From the NCBI GenBank assembly GCA_963715655.1, contig OY970262.1, positions 806,001-870,000 of the forward strand: 64,000 nt of DNA. Direction: 5' to 3'. Positions within the stretch are counted from its first letter, which is position 1. Every line of letters begins with the position of its first letter. Under the pieces are notes generated by a model that ran no database searches, was not told the DNA's origin, and saw only the letters and a list, made by a program, of their open reading frames with translations. Source of the DNA: JANQPD01 sp963715655. Its GTDB lineage: Bacteria; Bacteroidota; Bacteroidia; Flavobacteriales; Schleiferiaceae. This document shows, one piece after another, positions 33,930 to 43,416 of this stretch. The position numbers and the translations under genes are program-made.

Positions 33930-36900
33930 ATGAAGTTAAGAATATTTTTACTCGCAGCCCTCATCGGTTGCTTTTCATTAGCACAGGCAACGGTGCATAA
34001 TGTAAGTGTTGGCAGTAACTTTTTTATGCCAAACAGCCTTACAATTAATGCCGGAGATACCGTGCTTTGGACTAATACAGGTGGTTTTCACAATGTAGAT
34101 GGTACTGATGCTACAAATCCTGTGACTTTTATAAATGGTCCTGCATCTAGCGCTAGCTGGACTTATCAACGTCAGTTTAATCAAACAGGAACCTACAATT
34201 ACGTATGTACGCCACATGCTCCTGGCATGAGCGGAACGATTACAGTAAATGCGGTAGTGCTACCTGCTTCAAATGATATAATTATTACCGGAGCTTTTGA
34301 CGGTCCTCTACCAGGAGGAAACCCTAAGGGAGTTGAGTTATATGTGGTAAACAGCATTTCAGACTTAAGCACTTTTGGTTTGGGTTCTGCAAATAATGGT
34401 GGTGGTACAGATGGTCAAGAATTTACTTTTCCAGCCGTTTCAGCCGCAGCAGGATCTTACATTTACGTAACTACCGATACTGCTCAATTCAGAACTTTCT
34501 TCGGTTTTGGAGCAGGTTACCAAGATGGATCAATGGCTATAAATGGTGATGACGCTGTTGAGTTATTTAGCAATGGTTCTGTGGCTGATGTGTTTGGAGA
34601 TATCAATGTAGATGGTACAGGCCAACCATGGGAATATTTAGATTCTTGGGCATATCGCAACAACGGTACAGGGCCTGATGATTCTACTTTTGTATTGGGT
34701 AGTTGGAGTTTTGGCGGTATAAACACCTATGACCCTGTAACCACCAACGCAGCCGCAAGTGCTCCAATGCCTATCGGAACCTATTCTACTACCGTAGTTA
34801 ATCCCCCTGCTTCCGGTATTCCAACCTATACTATTGCGCAAGCTACTACCATAGATGCTGCCACTGGTGTGGCAGATAGTATTGGTGTAGAATGTAAATT
34901 AGTAGGTTTAGTAAGTACGCCTAATTTCAGAAGTTCAGGAGTGGAATTTACCTTTACTGACATGATGAATACTGCTGGAATAATAGTGCGAAACACCTCT
35001 TTAAGCGGCTATACAGTAGCCATGGGAGACCAACTAAGAGTGATAGGAACAATCGGTCAGTTTAGAGGACTTACACAATTAAATGTAGATTCAATTGTAG
35101 TAATCAGCAGCGGAAATACGTTGCCCGCACCTAACACACAAACTACATTAAGTGAGGTTGCCGAAGGTAGAATTATCCGTTTAAACGGAGTGCAGCTTGT
35201 AACTACTACCAACTGGGGAAATGGTAACAATGATATATATTTTCCTAATGGAGGCGATACCGTAACCATGCGTTTTGATACAGATTTTGGAACTGCTTGG
35301 GGTACTGCTCCTACCGGTACCTTTGATGTGATTGGTGTAGGGGGTCAGTTTAGTTTTGCTACTAACTTAGATGATGGTTACCAAATTTTCCCACGTATTG
35401 CTAGTGATATTATCACCTCTACTACAGTTCCTAATTTTGGTGGCGTTAATACCTATACTATTGACACGGTTACCCGCGTAAATGCTAGTGGTGTGGTAGA
35501 TTCACTTAATGTAAATTGTAGATTGGTAGGATTTGTTTCTACACCAAGTTACCGCGCAGCAGGTTCAGGAGTAGAATTTACCTTTACCAATGCAGGAAAT
35601 ACAGCCGGTATTTTAGTGCGCAATACTACTTTTAATTCTTATGTACCTACCATGGGTGATGAGTTGAGAGTAATGGGTACGGTAAATCAGTTTAGAGGTT
35701 TAGCACAATTTGTTCCTGACTCTATTGTAGTGGTAAGTACCGGTAATGTTTTACCAACACCAACTATTGAAACTACCTTAGATGAAAATGACGAAAGTAG
35801 AATTGTACGTTTTAACGGAATGCGCACAGTTACTGGAGGTGGAACATGGGGTAGTGGAAACGTAGATGTTTATTCTGCCACTACCAATGATACAATAACC
35901 ATGCGTTTTGATACAGATTTTGGAACAGCTTGGGGTACGGCTCCCACAACTGCTTTTGATGTAATTGGTGTAGGTGGTCAATTTAGCTTTGCTGCTAACT
36001 TGGATGATGGTTACCAACTTTTCCCACGTATTGCTAGTGATATTATTCCTGTGGTAGCTACTACTCCCACTATTAATTTCCCTGCTGCTGCACAAAATCA
36101 ATTAGAAAATGCGGGTACGGTAACCATTAGCTTACCCATCGCGCCAAGCGCAACTGCTGCCCAAACGGTAAAACTTTACGTTACCAATGGCGCAAGCGTT
36201 ACCGCTGGTGATTATACCACTACACCGGCTGCTGTTGCCGATACCATTACACTAACCGCTGCTGCCAATGCTGCAACCGTTAGTTTTGATGTAACTGTTA
36301 CCGATGATATGTTGCAAGAAGCTAGCGAGAACATCACGTTTACGATTGCTAAAGTTGGAACTGCCTTAACTATTGGTGCAATAAACACACACGTATTTAC
36401 CATAGATGATAATGACACGCCAATACCAACGTATGACATCGCGCAAATTACAGGTGTTGACCCAGTTACAGGTGCTGCCGATAGCACTGGTACTTATTGT
36501 AAAATAATAGCCACGGTAACTAGCCCTCAGCTGCATGCTTCTCGTACAGATTTTTTTATTACCAATAGTGTGAATACGGCTGGAATTAAAGTTAGTAAAT
36601 CCAGCCTAACTGCCTATAGTGCTAATATTGGAGATGTAATAAGAGTAGTTGGTACTATTGGCCAATTCCGTGGAGGTATTCAAATTGATCCAGACTCTAT
36701 TCAGTTAGTAAGCAGCGGAAATCCTATTCAACCAGTGGTGTTTAATCAAAATTTAGGTGAAGCAACAGAAGGTCGTGTTTTACGCCTTAATGGTGTAGAA
36801 TTGGTAGATACTACGGGTTGGCCAAGCTCAAACTTTGGTAACTTTGATATAGTGCTTAGCACCGGTGATACCGTAATTTTAAGAATAGATTCTGATATAC

Positions 36901-37823
36901 CAACCGTTTGGGGGCCAGCTCCATTAGGTAAATTTGATGTTATTGGTGTTGCTGGTCAATTTGCTTCTTCAGGAAATAACCCTCCTTATTCAGCTGATGG
37001 TTACCAAATACTACCTCGTGTTAATTCTGAAATTATAGTGAAGCTTCCTAAGTTAGCCATTACCGAAATAATGTCTGGTAGCAACCTTAGCAGCCCAATT
37101 GGTGGCGATTGGTTTGAGTTGACTAACTACGGAACCACACCTATTAATTTAAACAATTTTAGCTGGGATGATGATTCTAGAACGGCAGGTACACATACCA
37201 TTGCATCTTTAATTACGCAAACTATTGATGCCGGTGAGTCTGTTATTTTTTATGATGGATTAGCTACTGAAGCCGTTGCTTGGTCTCAAGAGTGGAGCCA
37301 GCAAGGCAACAACATTGTAATTTATGCTGCTGATGAGTTTGGCCCAATGGGTTTCTCTGGTTTAAGTACTGGTGGTGATGAGGTAAACTTTTATGATGAT
37401 AAAGGCCAACTAGTAGCACGTGCAACCTATGGGGCAAGCTTGGTTACTGCTGGTGTTTCCATAGAATTTGATACTACTTCAAGCGTGATTGGCCTATCTA
37501 CGGTAGGTGTAAGAAATGCATACACTTCGGCAAATGGAGATATTGGTAGCCCAAGTAACTTAAACCCAATATCTATTGCTGAGTTTTTAGTAAACAACAT
37601 GGAAATTTATCCTAATCCGGCTACTAGCATTGTAAAACTTACTAGCACTAATAATGCTAAAAAACTTGTAAAAATTACAGATGTAGCGGGTAGTGTGGTA
37701 CGCACACTTAACAGTACGAATACTAATTTGGAAATAAATGTAAGCAACTTGCCAAAAGGTGTTTATTTAATTCAAGTTACTGTTGATGATGCTTCGGCAA
37801 CGCATAAGTTAATCGTTCAGTAG
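33930..37823 (+). CDS. 1297-residue secreted multidomain protein: cupredoxin, repeats, Calx-beta, lamin-tail, T9SS
   Basis: After a signal peptide (LLAALIGCFSLAQA) comes a plastocyanin-like cupredoxin (about residues 22-107) with a complete type 1 copper set: His-54, Cys-93, His-96 and Met-100 (CTPHAPGM). Next is a lamin-tail-like region (VELYVVN), then two ~200-residue OB-like modules starting near residues 298 and 507 that are nearly identical in places. A Calx-beta domain follows (about 715-830, ending FTIDDND), then a third, more diverged module (near 833), a lamin-tail domain (AITEIMSGS...DWFELTNYG) and a T9SS type A sorting domain (EIYPNPATSIVKL...LPKGVYLIQV). Probably a surface protein; a copper-binding or redox role is inferred. 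Confidence 0.85.
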   Translation: MKLRIFLLAALIGCFSLAQATVHNVSVGSNFFMPNSLTINAGDTVLWTNTGGFHNVDGTDATNPVTFINGPASSASWTYQRQFNQTGTYNYVCTPHAPGMSGTITVNAVVLPASNDIIITGAFDGPLPGGNPKGVELYVVNSISDLSTFGLGSANNGGGTDGQEFTFPAVSAAAGSYIYVTTDTAQFRTFFGFGAGYQDGSMAINGDDAVELFSNGSVADVFGDINVDGTGQPWEYLDSWAYRNNGTGPDDSTFVLGSWSFGGINTYDPVTTNAAASAPMPIGTYSTTVVNPPASGIPTYTIAQATTIDAATGVADSIGVECKLVGLVSTPNFRSSGVEFTFTDMMNTAGIIVRNTSLSGYTVAMGDQLRVIGTIGQFRGLTQLNVDSIVVISSGNTLPAPNTQTTLSEVAEGRIIRLNGVQLVTTTNWGNGNNDIYFPNGGDTVTMRFDTDFGTAWGTAPTGTFDVIGVGGQFSFATNLDDGYQIFPRIASDIITSTTVPNFGGVNTYTIDTVTRVNASGVVDSLNVNCRLVGFVSTPSYRAAGSGVEFTFTNAGNTAGILVRNTTFNSYVPTMGDELRVMGTVNQFRGLAQFVPDSIVVVSTGNVLPTPTIETTLDENDESRIVRFNGMRTVTGGGTWGSGNVDVYSATTNDTITMRFDTDFGTAWGTAPTTAFDVIGVGGQFSFAANLDDGYQLFPRIASDIIPVVATTPTINFPAAAQNQLENAGTVTISLPIAPSATAAQTVKLYVTNGASVTAGDYTTTPAAVADTITLTAAANAATVSFDVTVTDDMLQEASENITFTIAKVGTALTIGAINTHVFTIDDNDTPIPTYDIAQITGVDPVTGAADSTGTYCKIIATVTSPQLHASRTDFFITNSVNTAGIKVSKSSLTAYSANIGDVIRVVGTIGQFRGGIQIDPDSIQLVSSGNPIQPVVFNQNLGEATEGRVLRLNGVELVDTTGWPSSNFGNFDIVLSTGDTVILRIDSDIPTVWGPAPLGKFDVIGVAGQFASSGNNPPYSADGYQILPRVNSEIIVKLPKLAITEIMSGSNLSSPIGGDWFELTNYGTTPINLNNFSWDDDSRTAGTHTIASLITQTIDAGESVIFYDGLATEAVAWSQEWSQQGNNIVIYAADEFGPMGFSGLSTGGDEVNFYDDKGQLVARATYGASLVTAGVSIEFDTTSSVIGLSTVGVRNAYTSANGDIGSPSNLNPISIAEFLVNNMEIYPNPATSIVKLTSTNNAKKLVKITDVAGSVVRTLNSTNTNLEINVSNLPKGVYLIQVTVDDASATHKLIVQ

Positions 37824-37852
37824 GTTATTCAACACAGTAAATAATTGTATAA

Positions 37853-37896
37853 AAAAAGAGGGGTACATCTAGTGGTAGTTGTACCCCTTTTTTTTA
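37853..37896. terminator. Bidirectional intrinsic terminator
   Basis: GGGGTAC (37860-37866) pairs with GTACCCC (37881-37887), with a run of A before it and nine T after it. It follows the large T9SS gene by about 30 bases and separates it from the phosphate symporter gene. Confidence 0.85.
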
Positions 37897-37932
37897 AAAC
37901 TATATCACATTAATTAATCCATTTACCTAAGT

Positions 37933-39669
37933 ATGAGCTTCGGATTTATCGATTTTTTAACCTTAATTGGTGCACTTGGTCTCTTTATTTATGGAATGAA
38001 GGTGATGAGTGATGCCATACAAAAAGTAGCAGGCTCTAAGCTTCGCGAAATTTTAGGCGCCATGACTTCGAATAAATATTTTGGAATTTTCACCGGTTTG
38101 CTTATCACCGTTCTAGTTCAGTCATCATCGGCCACTACGGTTATGGTGGTTTCTTTTGTTAATGCAGGGTTGTTAACTTTAGTGCAATCCATAGGTGTAA
38201 TTATGGGAGCAAATATTGGTACCACAGTTACCGGTTGGCTCATTTCAGAGTTAGGTTTAGGTTCAGTAAGTATAAGTATGCTTTGCTTGCCAATTATAGC
38301 CGTGGGTTTCCCCATGATGTTTACAAAACGTGAAAAAGTAAAGCTTTGGGGAGAAGTGTTAATTGGTTTTGCGATTCTGTTTTTAGGCTTAGCTTTTATG
38401 AAAGATGCTGTTTCAGGAGTTTCTGAAAATGCTGAAATGTTAAGTTTTTTAAAGGAGATTGATTATGATGGACAAACCTTTATAGGCAAGTTTGGTATCA
38501 GTATTTTATTTGTATTAATTGGCACCATCTTAACCATTGTAGTGCAGTCTTCAAGTGCTGCCATGGCGCTAACATTAGTATTGTGCAATGCAGGTTGGAT
38601 ATCATTTCCTTTGGCCGCAGCCATTATTTTAGGAGAAAATATAGGTACCACCGTTACCGCAAACTTGGCCGCAACGATTGCCAATGTGCACGCAAAAAGA
38701 GCAGCTCGGGCACATTTTATATTTAACGTATTTGGTGTTGTTTGGCTACTATTGGTATTTCCGTTTTTCTTAGATGGAGTAAGGTCTGCAAGCATTAGTT
38801 TTTGGGGGCAAGACCCTTTTGTAGTTGCCACCGCCATACCCAAAGCATTGGCGCTATTTCACACTTCTTTTAACATATTAAATGTACTGCTACTGGTGAG
38901 CTTTACAGGAGTTATTGCCCGTATAGTTGTGCGTATGGTGCCTTCTAAAGGTGTAGAAGATGAAGTGTTTAATTTAGATTACATAGGTGGCGGTATGATG
39001 GCCACACCCGAATTATCCATCTTAGAAGCTAAAAAGGAATTAGTAAAATTTGGCGATTTAATGCGCAGAGCATTTCATTTTGTACCACAATTGGTAATGG
39101 AAATGGATGAAAAAAAATTAAAGCAAGCGCACGATCAGCTTTATAAATATGAAGACATTAGCGACCGTATGGAGGTGGAGATTGCCACATATCTTACCAA
39201 AGCTTCAGAATCTGAATTAAGTAGCGAAGCTAGCCGAAACGTGCGTGGAATGTTAGAAGTGGCTAATTACTTAGAGAGAATTGGAGATATTTATTTAGAA
39301 ATAAGTAAAAATTTACAAAGTAGAAAGGAGAAAAAAGCATACTTCACGCAGGATATGCGCGATAATATTACAGAGCTTTCGGTATTAATAAGTGAATCAC
39401 TAGACTTAATGGTGAAAAACATTGAAGCTTCTAATGAAAGTAAAATTTTAGTAACAGAAGTTCAAGAGTTAGAGAAAACTATTGACAAGTGTTATAGACG
39501 ACTTAGAAAGGATTACATAAAAAGAGTAGAAAAGGGTAAAATACGCGTACAAAGCGGTGTTTATTACATTGATATGATTTCGGAATTAGAACGTATTGGC
39601 GACCACGTTTGTAGTATTACCGAAAGCATGGTACAGCGTCCTGCACCTTTAGCTACTGAACAGGTATAA
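37933..39669 (+). CDS. Na/Pi cotransporter with PhoU-like domain
   Basis: The 578-residue protein has two inverted repeats with the family signature: LVQSSSATTVMVVSF and GANIGTTVT, then VVQSSSAAMALTLVL and GENIGTTVTA. The remaining ~200 C-terminal residues form a helical PhoU-like domain (LMRRAFHFVPQLVMEMDEKKL...YLERIGDIY). It would import phosphate with Na+ across the inner membrane. It begins 40 bases after a strong terminator, so it has its own promoter. Confidence 0.9.
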   Translation: MSFGFIDFLTLIGALGLFIYGMKVMSDAIQKVAGSKLREILGAMTSNKYFGIFTGLLITVLVQSSSATTVMVVSFVNAGLLTLVQSIGVIMGANIGTTVTGWLISELGLGSVSISMLCLPIIAVGFPMMFTKREKVKLWGEVLIGFAILFLGLAFMKDAVSGVSENAEMLSFLKEIDYDGQTFIGKFGISILFVLIGTILTIVVQSSSAAMALTLVLCNAGWISFPLAAAIILGENIGTTVTANLAATIANVHAKRAARAHFIFNVFGVVWLLLVFPFFLDGVRSASISFWGQDPFVVATAIPKALALFHTSFNILNVLLLVSFTGVIARIVVRMVPSKGVEDEVFNLDYIGGGMMATPELSILEAKKELVKFGDLMRRAFHFVPQLVMEMDEKKLKQAHDQLYKYEDISDRMEVEIATYLTKASESELSSEASRNVRGMLEVANYLERIGDIYLEISKNLQSRKEKKAYFTQDMRDNITELSVLISESLDLMVKNIEASNESKILVTEVQELEKTIDKCYRRLRKDYIKRVEKGKIRVQSGVYYIDMISELERIGDHVCSITESMVQRPAPLATEQV

Positions 39670-40156
39670 CTTCACTTTCAACTGGTTTGCTGCGCTTGCC
39701 ACTTCTATCAATTAGTACAAATTCAAACTTTATACTGTCGGTAGCATTTATCGGGAAACCGGCATAAGGAAAAGTGGCGATTATATCTCCTTCCAGCGTT
39801 TTGTTTTGGCCTATATCCGTAAGATTCGGTAAGATATTATGAAAGGGTAGGCAGCTATCACGCGGCTGTATTTCTTTAAAATCTTCGCCTACTTTTTCAA
39901 AGTATCGTATTAAAAAATTGTAGCCACTTTCACTGCACGTATCAAATGATTGCCCTTCTAACTTACCCACATCACCGTCTCCATCGGTAAAAAAAATGGT
40001 AAGCAAATAACTGTCGCGCCCATTAGATGCATCTTCTGTAAATTCATACGATTTGTATTTTAAAAACGGAGTGTCATCAAAGGTTCCTGATTTACGGCAG
40101 CCAACAAACATGAGTGCCAAACAAAGCGCAAAGCTTATTTTTGAAAGAAGTTTCAT
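39653..40156 (-). CDS. Hypothetical lipoprotein
   Basis: From ATG 40156 the product is 167 residues with a lipoprotein signal (SFALCLALMFVGCRKSG). The mature part has beta-type sequence and a DGDGDVGKLEGQSFD stretch that could bind calcium. Not assigned to a family. The frame is open to 40249, but the lipoprotein signal decides the later start. The gene is convergent with the phosphate symporter (17-base overlap at the ends) and divergent from the LuxE-like gene. Confidence 0.7.
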   Translation of the reverse strand: MKLLSKISFALCLALMFVGCRKSGTFDDTPFLKYKSYEFTEDASNGRDSYLLTIFFTDGDGDVGKLEGQSFDTCSESGYNFLIRYFEKVGEDFKEIQPRDSCLPFHNILPNLTDIGQNKTLEGDIIATFPYAGFPINATDSIKFEFVLIDRSGKRSKPVESEVIPVQ

Positions 40157-40183
40157 AGCATAAAATTTTACTACGCCTAGCGT

Positions 40184-41227
40184 GTGGTAATTCATAAGCG
40201 TTATACTTTTATAAACGCAATAAATAGAAAAACGTTGGGCGCTAAGCAATATTTCAAAAATAGGATTTTTAACATTGGCACCGATAAGGAGTTTGCACTA
40301 CTTGCTTTAGAATTATTTCAATTTCAAGCGCAGCATAATTCTGTTTACAATAGGTATTTGCAAATGCTTAAAATTAATCCGCTAAACATTAAGTGCTTAA
40401 AGGATATTCCATTTTTACCCATTCAGTTTTTCAAAAATTTTGAAGTGAGAACGGAAACGTTTACCCCTAAAATTACCTTTACAAGTAGTGCTACTAGTGG
40501 CCAAGGTAGCAGTAAACATGCAGTAGAGGATGTAAGTATTTATGAAAGTGCTTATTTAAAAGGCTTTCACGCTTTTTACGGAAATCCTAAAGCCTATTGT
40601 ATTGTAGCGTTATTGCCAAGTTATTTAGAGCGCACCGGTAGTTCGCTTATTTATATGTGCGCGGGTTTAATAAAGCTTTCTGCAGATACGGATAGCGGAT
40701 TTTATTTAAATGAGTTTGCTGCTTTAGCAAAATTACTGGCGCAAAAAAGAGCGCAAAACAAAAAAGTGCTTTTAATAGGAGTGAGCTTTGGTTTGTTAGA
40801 TTTTGCAGAAGCGTACCCAATGGATTTATCGCATGTAACCGTAATGGAAACGGGCGGCATGAAGGGTAGAAGAAAGGAGCTGGTACGGAATGAGCTGCAT
40901 CAACAACTTAAGCAGGCGTTTAACGTAACTAATGTACACAGCGAATATGGTATGACCGAACTTTTGTCTCAAGCGTATAGCGTTGAACAAGGAATTTTTG
41001 CCACGCCATGCTGGATGAAAATATATATTCGCCAAACGGATGATCCTTTTACGGCTGCTCCTTTTGGGAAAACCGGGGGTATAAATGTGATTGATTTGGC
41101 TAATTTGGATAGTTGTGCGTTTATTGAAACGATGGATATGGGTAGGAAAGTAACTGCAACAACTTTTGAGGTGCTTGGTCGTTTTGATCATGCAGAAGTA
41201 CGAGGTTGTAACCTAATGATACATTAA
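40184..41227 (+). CDS. LuxE/PaaK-family acyl-protein synthetase-like protein
   Basis: The 347-residue protein resembles LuxE-type acyl-protein synthetases and phenylacetate-CoA-ligase-like enzymes: FTSSATSGQGSSKH (the AMP/phosphate-binding loop), SLIYMCAGLI, GLLDFAEAYPM, METGGMKGRRKEL and SEYGMTELLSQAY. These activate acyl groups with ATP. No luxC or luxD homologue is nearby, so it is not a bioluminescence set. Only a GTG at 40184 is available as a start; family members begin near FKNRIFNIG, so the true start is uncertain. It lies directly before the 249-residue exported protein gene. Confidence 0.7.
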   Translation: MVIHKRYTFINAINRKTLGAKQYFKNRIFNIGTDKEFALLALELFQFQAQHNSVYNRYLQMLKINPLNIKCLKDIPFLPIQFFKNFEVRTETFTPKITFTSSATSGQGSSKHAVEDVSIYESAYLKGFHAFYGNPKAYCIVALLPSYLERTGSSLIYMCAGLIKLSADTDSGFYLNEFAALAKLLAQKRAQNKKVLLIGVSFGLLDFAEAYPMDLSHVTVMETGGMKGRRKELVRNELHQQLKQAFNVTNVHSEYGMTELLSQAYSVEQGIFATPCWMKIYIRQTDDPFTAAPFGKTGGINVIDLANLDSCAFIETMDMGRKVTATTFEVLGRFDHAEVRGCNLMIH

Positions 41228-41232
41228 TAATT

Positions 41233-41982
41233 ATGAAGAAATATTTAGTAGGAATAGCGTTGGTTTTTGGCTCAACTTTATTTGGACAAGTTACCGAAGA
41301 AGAAAAAACCAAGGTGTTAGATAAAATACAAGGTGAACCCATATTTGTATTGCAAGAAGGCGAAAAACTGTTTAGTTATGAACCTGAAGAAGGCTGGTAT
41401 AAAGTGCGAAAAATGGTGCGCTTAGAGCTAAGTGATGTAGAAGGGAAATTAGTAAATCCCAGTGCGGTTTTAAGAAATACTAATGGCGATAGTATAGGCT
41501 ATTCCATAACTGAATTACGTGTAAAGGAAATAAAAAAGATAGATGAATTTAGAGGTGATGGATGGTACGAAGCTATTTTAGAAGGCTATCTTTTTAAAAC
41601 AAAAATTAAGGAAAATAGTATTCAAGAAAAGGAGCTAAGCAAGGTTTTGGCTATTAGAAATCGTACCGAACAACCAGATGCTTTTAGAGCATTAGCACAA
41701 GCAAATAATATGGAAGAACGCAAGTTTGGAGATTTGACCGCTTATGTATCGCGCGAAGAAAATAAAACGTTGGGAGAAGAAAAGGACTTTAGGCTTATAA
41801 TGATTTTTAGAAATGGCTCCATGCCTTTTGCCGTTTTAACAAACAAACATACTGTAGAAATTGAAAAAATTAAAACAGAATGGGAGGATGGGGATTATAA
41901 AGTACAGTATATTTCTAAGCCCAATAAAGACCAACAAGAAACAATACAAAATACAATATTATACACCTTTTTAGCGCTCTAA
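41233..41982 (+). CDS. Hypothetical exported protein
   Basis: A 249-residue product with a signal peptide (IALVFGSTLFGQ). Charged, mixed alpha/beta sequence (KFGDLTAYVSREENKTLGEEKDF) with no named domain. It begins five bases after the LuxE-like stop, suggesting one transcript, and converges with the anti-sigma gene, overlapping it by four bases at the 3' end. Confidence 0.65.
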   Translation: MKKYLVGIALVFGSTLFGQVTEEEKTKVLDKIQGEPIFVLQEGEKLFSYEPEEGWYKVRKMVRLELSDVEGKLVNPSAVLRNTNGDSIGYSITELRVKEIKKIDEFRGDGWYEAILEGYLFKTKIKENSIQEKELSKVLAIRNRTEQPDAFRALAQANNMEERKFGDLTAYVSREENKTLGEEKDFRLIMIFRNGSMPFAVLTNKHTVEIEKIKTEWEDGDYKVQYISKPNKDQQETIQNTILYTFLAL

Positions 41983-42833
41983 GCTTGCGCTAGAGGTGTA
42001 CCATATACAAACATTTGATCCATGGTTGGAGATGGAACTCCACCGCGTTTTTCTAAGGTAACCGCAAAAGCATCTGCTCCGGGTATTTTCTGCATACGTT
42101 GCAAGCCTTTGTTCACTTCCGTAATGTCAAACACACCCATATCTACTGGCTTGCCATTAACCAAAGCCCAAAGTTGATATTGCTTATCACTTGGTGGCTG
42201 CGGTAAATTTTTAACATCTACATACACCATTTCAGTTTCGGCATTCCAAAGTACATCTGCTCTTAAATTGGCTGCACGCCCTTCTACTGGGTTCATTATA
42301 AATTTGGCCGTAGCCGGATTGCGATAAATTTCCAAATCATTTTCAAGTGATTGGTAATTTGCAACCACACTATTATTTTGAGTTTCTAAATACGCTATAC
42401 GCATATTAGCGCTCAACAGCGCGTCATCAAACTGATTTAACTTGGTAAACTGAAACACATTAAAACCAACACTAATAAAAAGTGCTACGGTAGCCGCTAT
42501 GGCTAAGGCACTTTTACCAGAGCTTGATTTTGAATTTTGTGCATCCTGTACACTGGTTACTTTAGGCTGATTTAATGTAAATACTTTTGAAGTATCTTCT
42601 TGCATATCTGCCGCTAAGGCATTGGCAATAATATCATTTCGCCATTCAGGCTTAGGAACAATGCTATACGCTTGAGAAAAATTACCCATGGTTTCTTCGG
42701 CTTCTCGCACAGCGTCCGCAATTTCTTGGTGGCGCATCATTTCAGCTTCTACCTCGGCACGCTCATCTTTGTTGAGCATTCCCAAGGCATACGCCTCAAT
42801 TATTCCACTTTCTATGTATGCTATTACGTTCAC
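41979..42833 (-). CDS. Anti-sigma factor (RskA-like)
   Basis: The 284-residue protein has an N-terminal anti-sigma segment (IIEAYALGMLNKDERAEVEAEMMRH), one membrane helix (LAIAATVALFISVGFNVF, near residue 118) and a periplasmic RskA C-terminal domain (YQLWALVNGKPVDMGVFDI, FAVTLEKRGGVPSPTMDQMF). In this family it holds its sigma factor at the membrane until an envelope signal triggers release. The canonical zinc HxxxCxxC is not visible, so it is a ZAS-less type. It follows the sigma gene by two bases. Confidence 0.85.
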   Translation of the reverse strand: MNVIAYIESGIIEAYALGMLNKDERAEVEAEMMRHQEIADAVREAEETMGNFSQAYSIVPKPEWRNDIIANALAADMQEDTSKVFTLNQPKVTSVQDAQNSKSSSGKSALAIAATVALFISVGFNVFQFTKLNQFDDALLSANMRIAYLETQNNSVVANYQSLENDLEIYRNPATAKFIMNPVEGRAANLRADVLWNAETEMVYVDVKNLPQPPSDKQYQLWALVNGKPVDMGVFDITEVNKGLQRMQKIPGADAFAVTLEKRGGVPSPTMDQMFVYGTPLAQA

Positions 42834-42835
42834 TG

Positions 42836-43369
42836 TTAATTAAAAACTTTTCTTAATTTAGTGAGAGCTGCCTTTGCCCTGCTTTTTACCGTTCCCAAAG
42901 GAATATCAAACTCTTCACTTATTTCTTTTTGGGTATAACCCTGAAAATAAGAGTATTCTATTACCTGTTTTTGATCTGCGGGAAGCTTATTTATGAGCTC
43001 ATTTAATCCGATATGCTGCGGGTCAAAAGAGTTACTGCTCTCAAGGGCATATACGTGATTATCGAGTTCGCGGTTTTGTTGATTGTTTTTGTGTCGCTTA
43101 GAACGTAAGTAATCTATACAATGATTTCGAGTTACATTGAGCATCCAAGTGTACAATGCCCCTTTGGCAGGATCAAAGTTTTTTCTGTAACGCCATATTT
43201 TTACAAACGCTTCTTGCAGCATGTCGTGCCCCACTTCTTCTTCGCGCATCATCTTAAAAATTACTCCATACAAAGCGCCAGAGTAGGCATCATAAATATA
43301 TGCTAAGGCATTTTCATTGCCCTTAGCAAATTCATCTTTATGATTATCTGATGTAACTTTTGTACTAAT
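42836..43369 (-). CDS. ECF-type RNA polymerase sigma factor
   Basis: Sigma region 2 (HDMLQEAFVKIWRYRKNFDPAKGALYTWMLNVTRNHCIDYLR) and region 4 (LPADQKQVIEYSYFQGYTQKEISEEFDIPLGTVKSRAKAAL, split here by name only) are clear. The usual caller start (43273, a TTG) would cut into region 2.1. The same frame continues upstream with typical region 2.1 sequence (ENALAYIYDAYSG), but there is no ATG, GTG or TTG before a TAA. The only near-start is ATT at 43369-43367, giving STKVTSDNHKDEF after it. I annotate from there. A sequence error or rare start is likely. Co-transcribed with the anti-sigma gene. Confidence 0.8.
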   Translation of the reverse strand: MSTKVTSDNHKDEFAKGNENALAYIYDAYSGALYGVIFKMMREEEVGHDMLQEAFVKIWRYRKNFDPAKGALYTWMLNVTRNHCIDYLRSKRHKNNQQNRELDNHVYALESSNSFDPQHIGLNELINKLPADQKQVIEYSYFQGYTQKEISEEFDIPLGTVKSRAKAALTKLRKVFN

Positions 43370-43416
43370 GTGAGTATATCTTTAAACCGCTGCCAATGTA
43401 GTGCAAAAAAGAAAGT

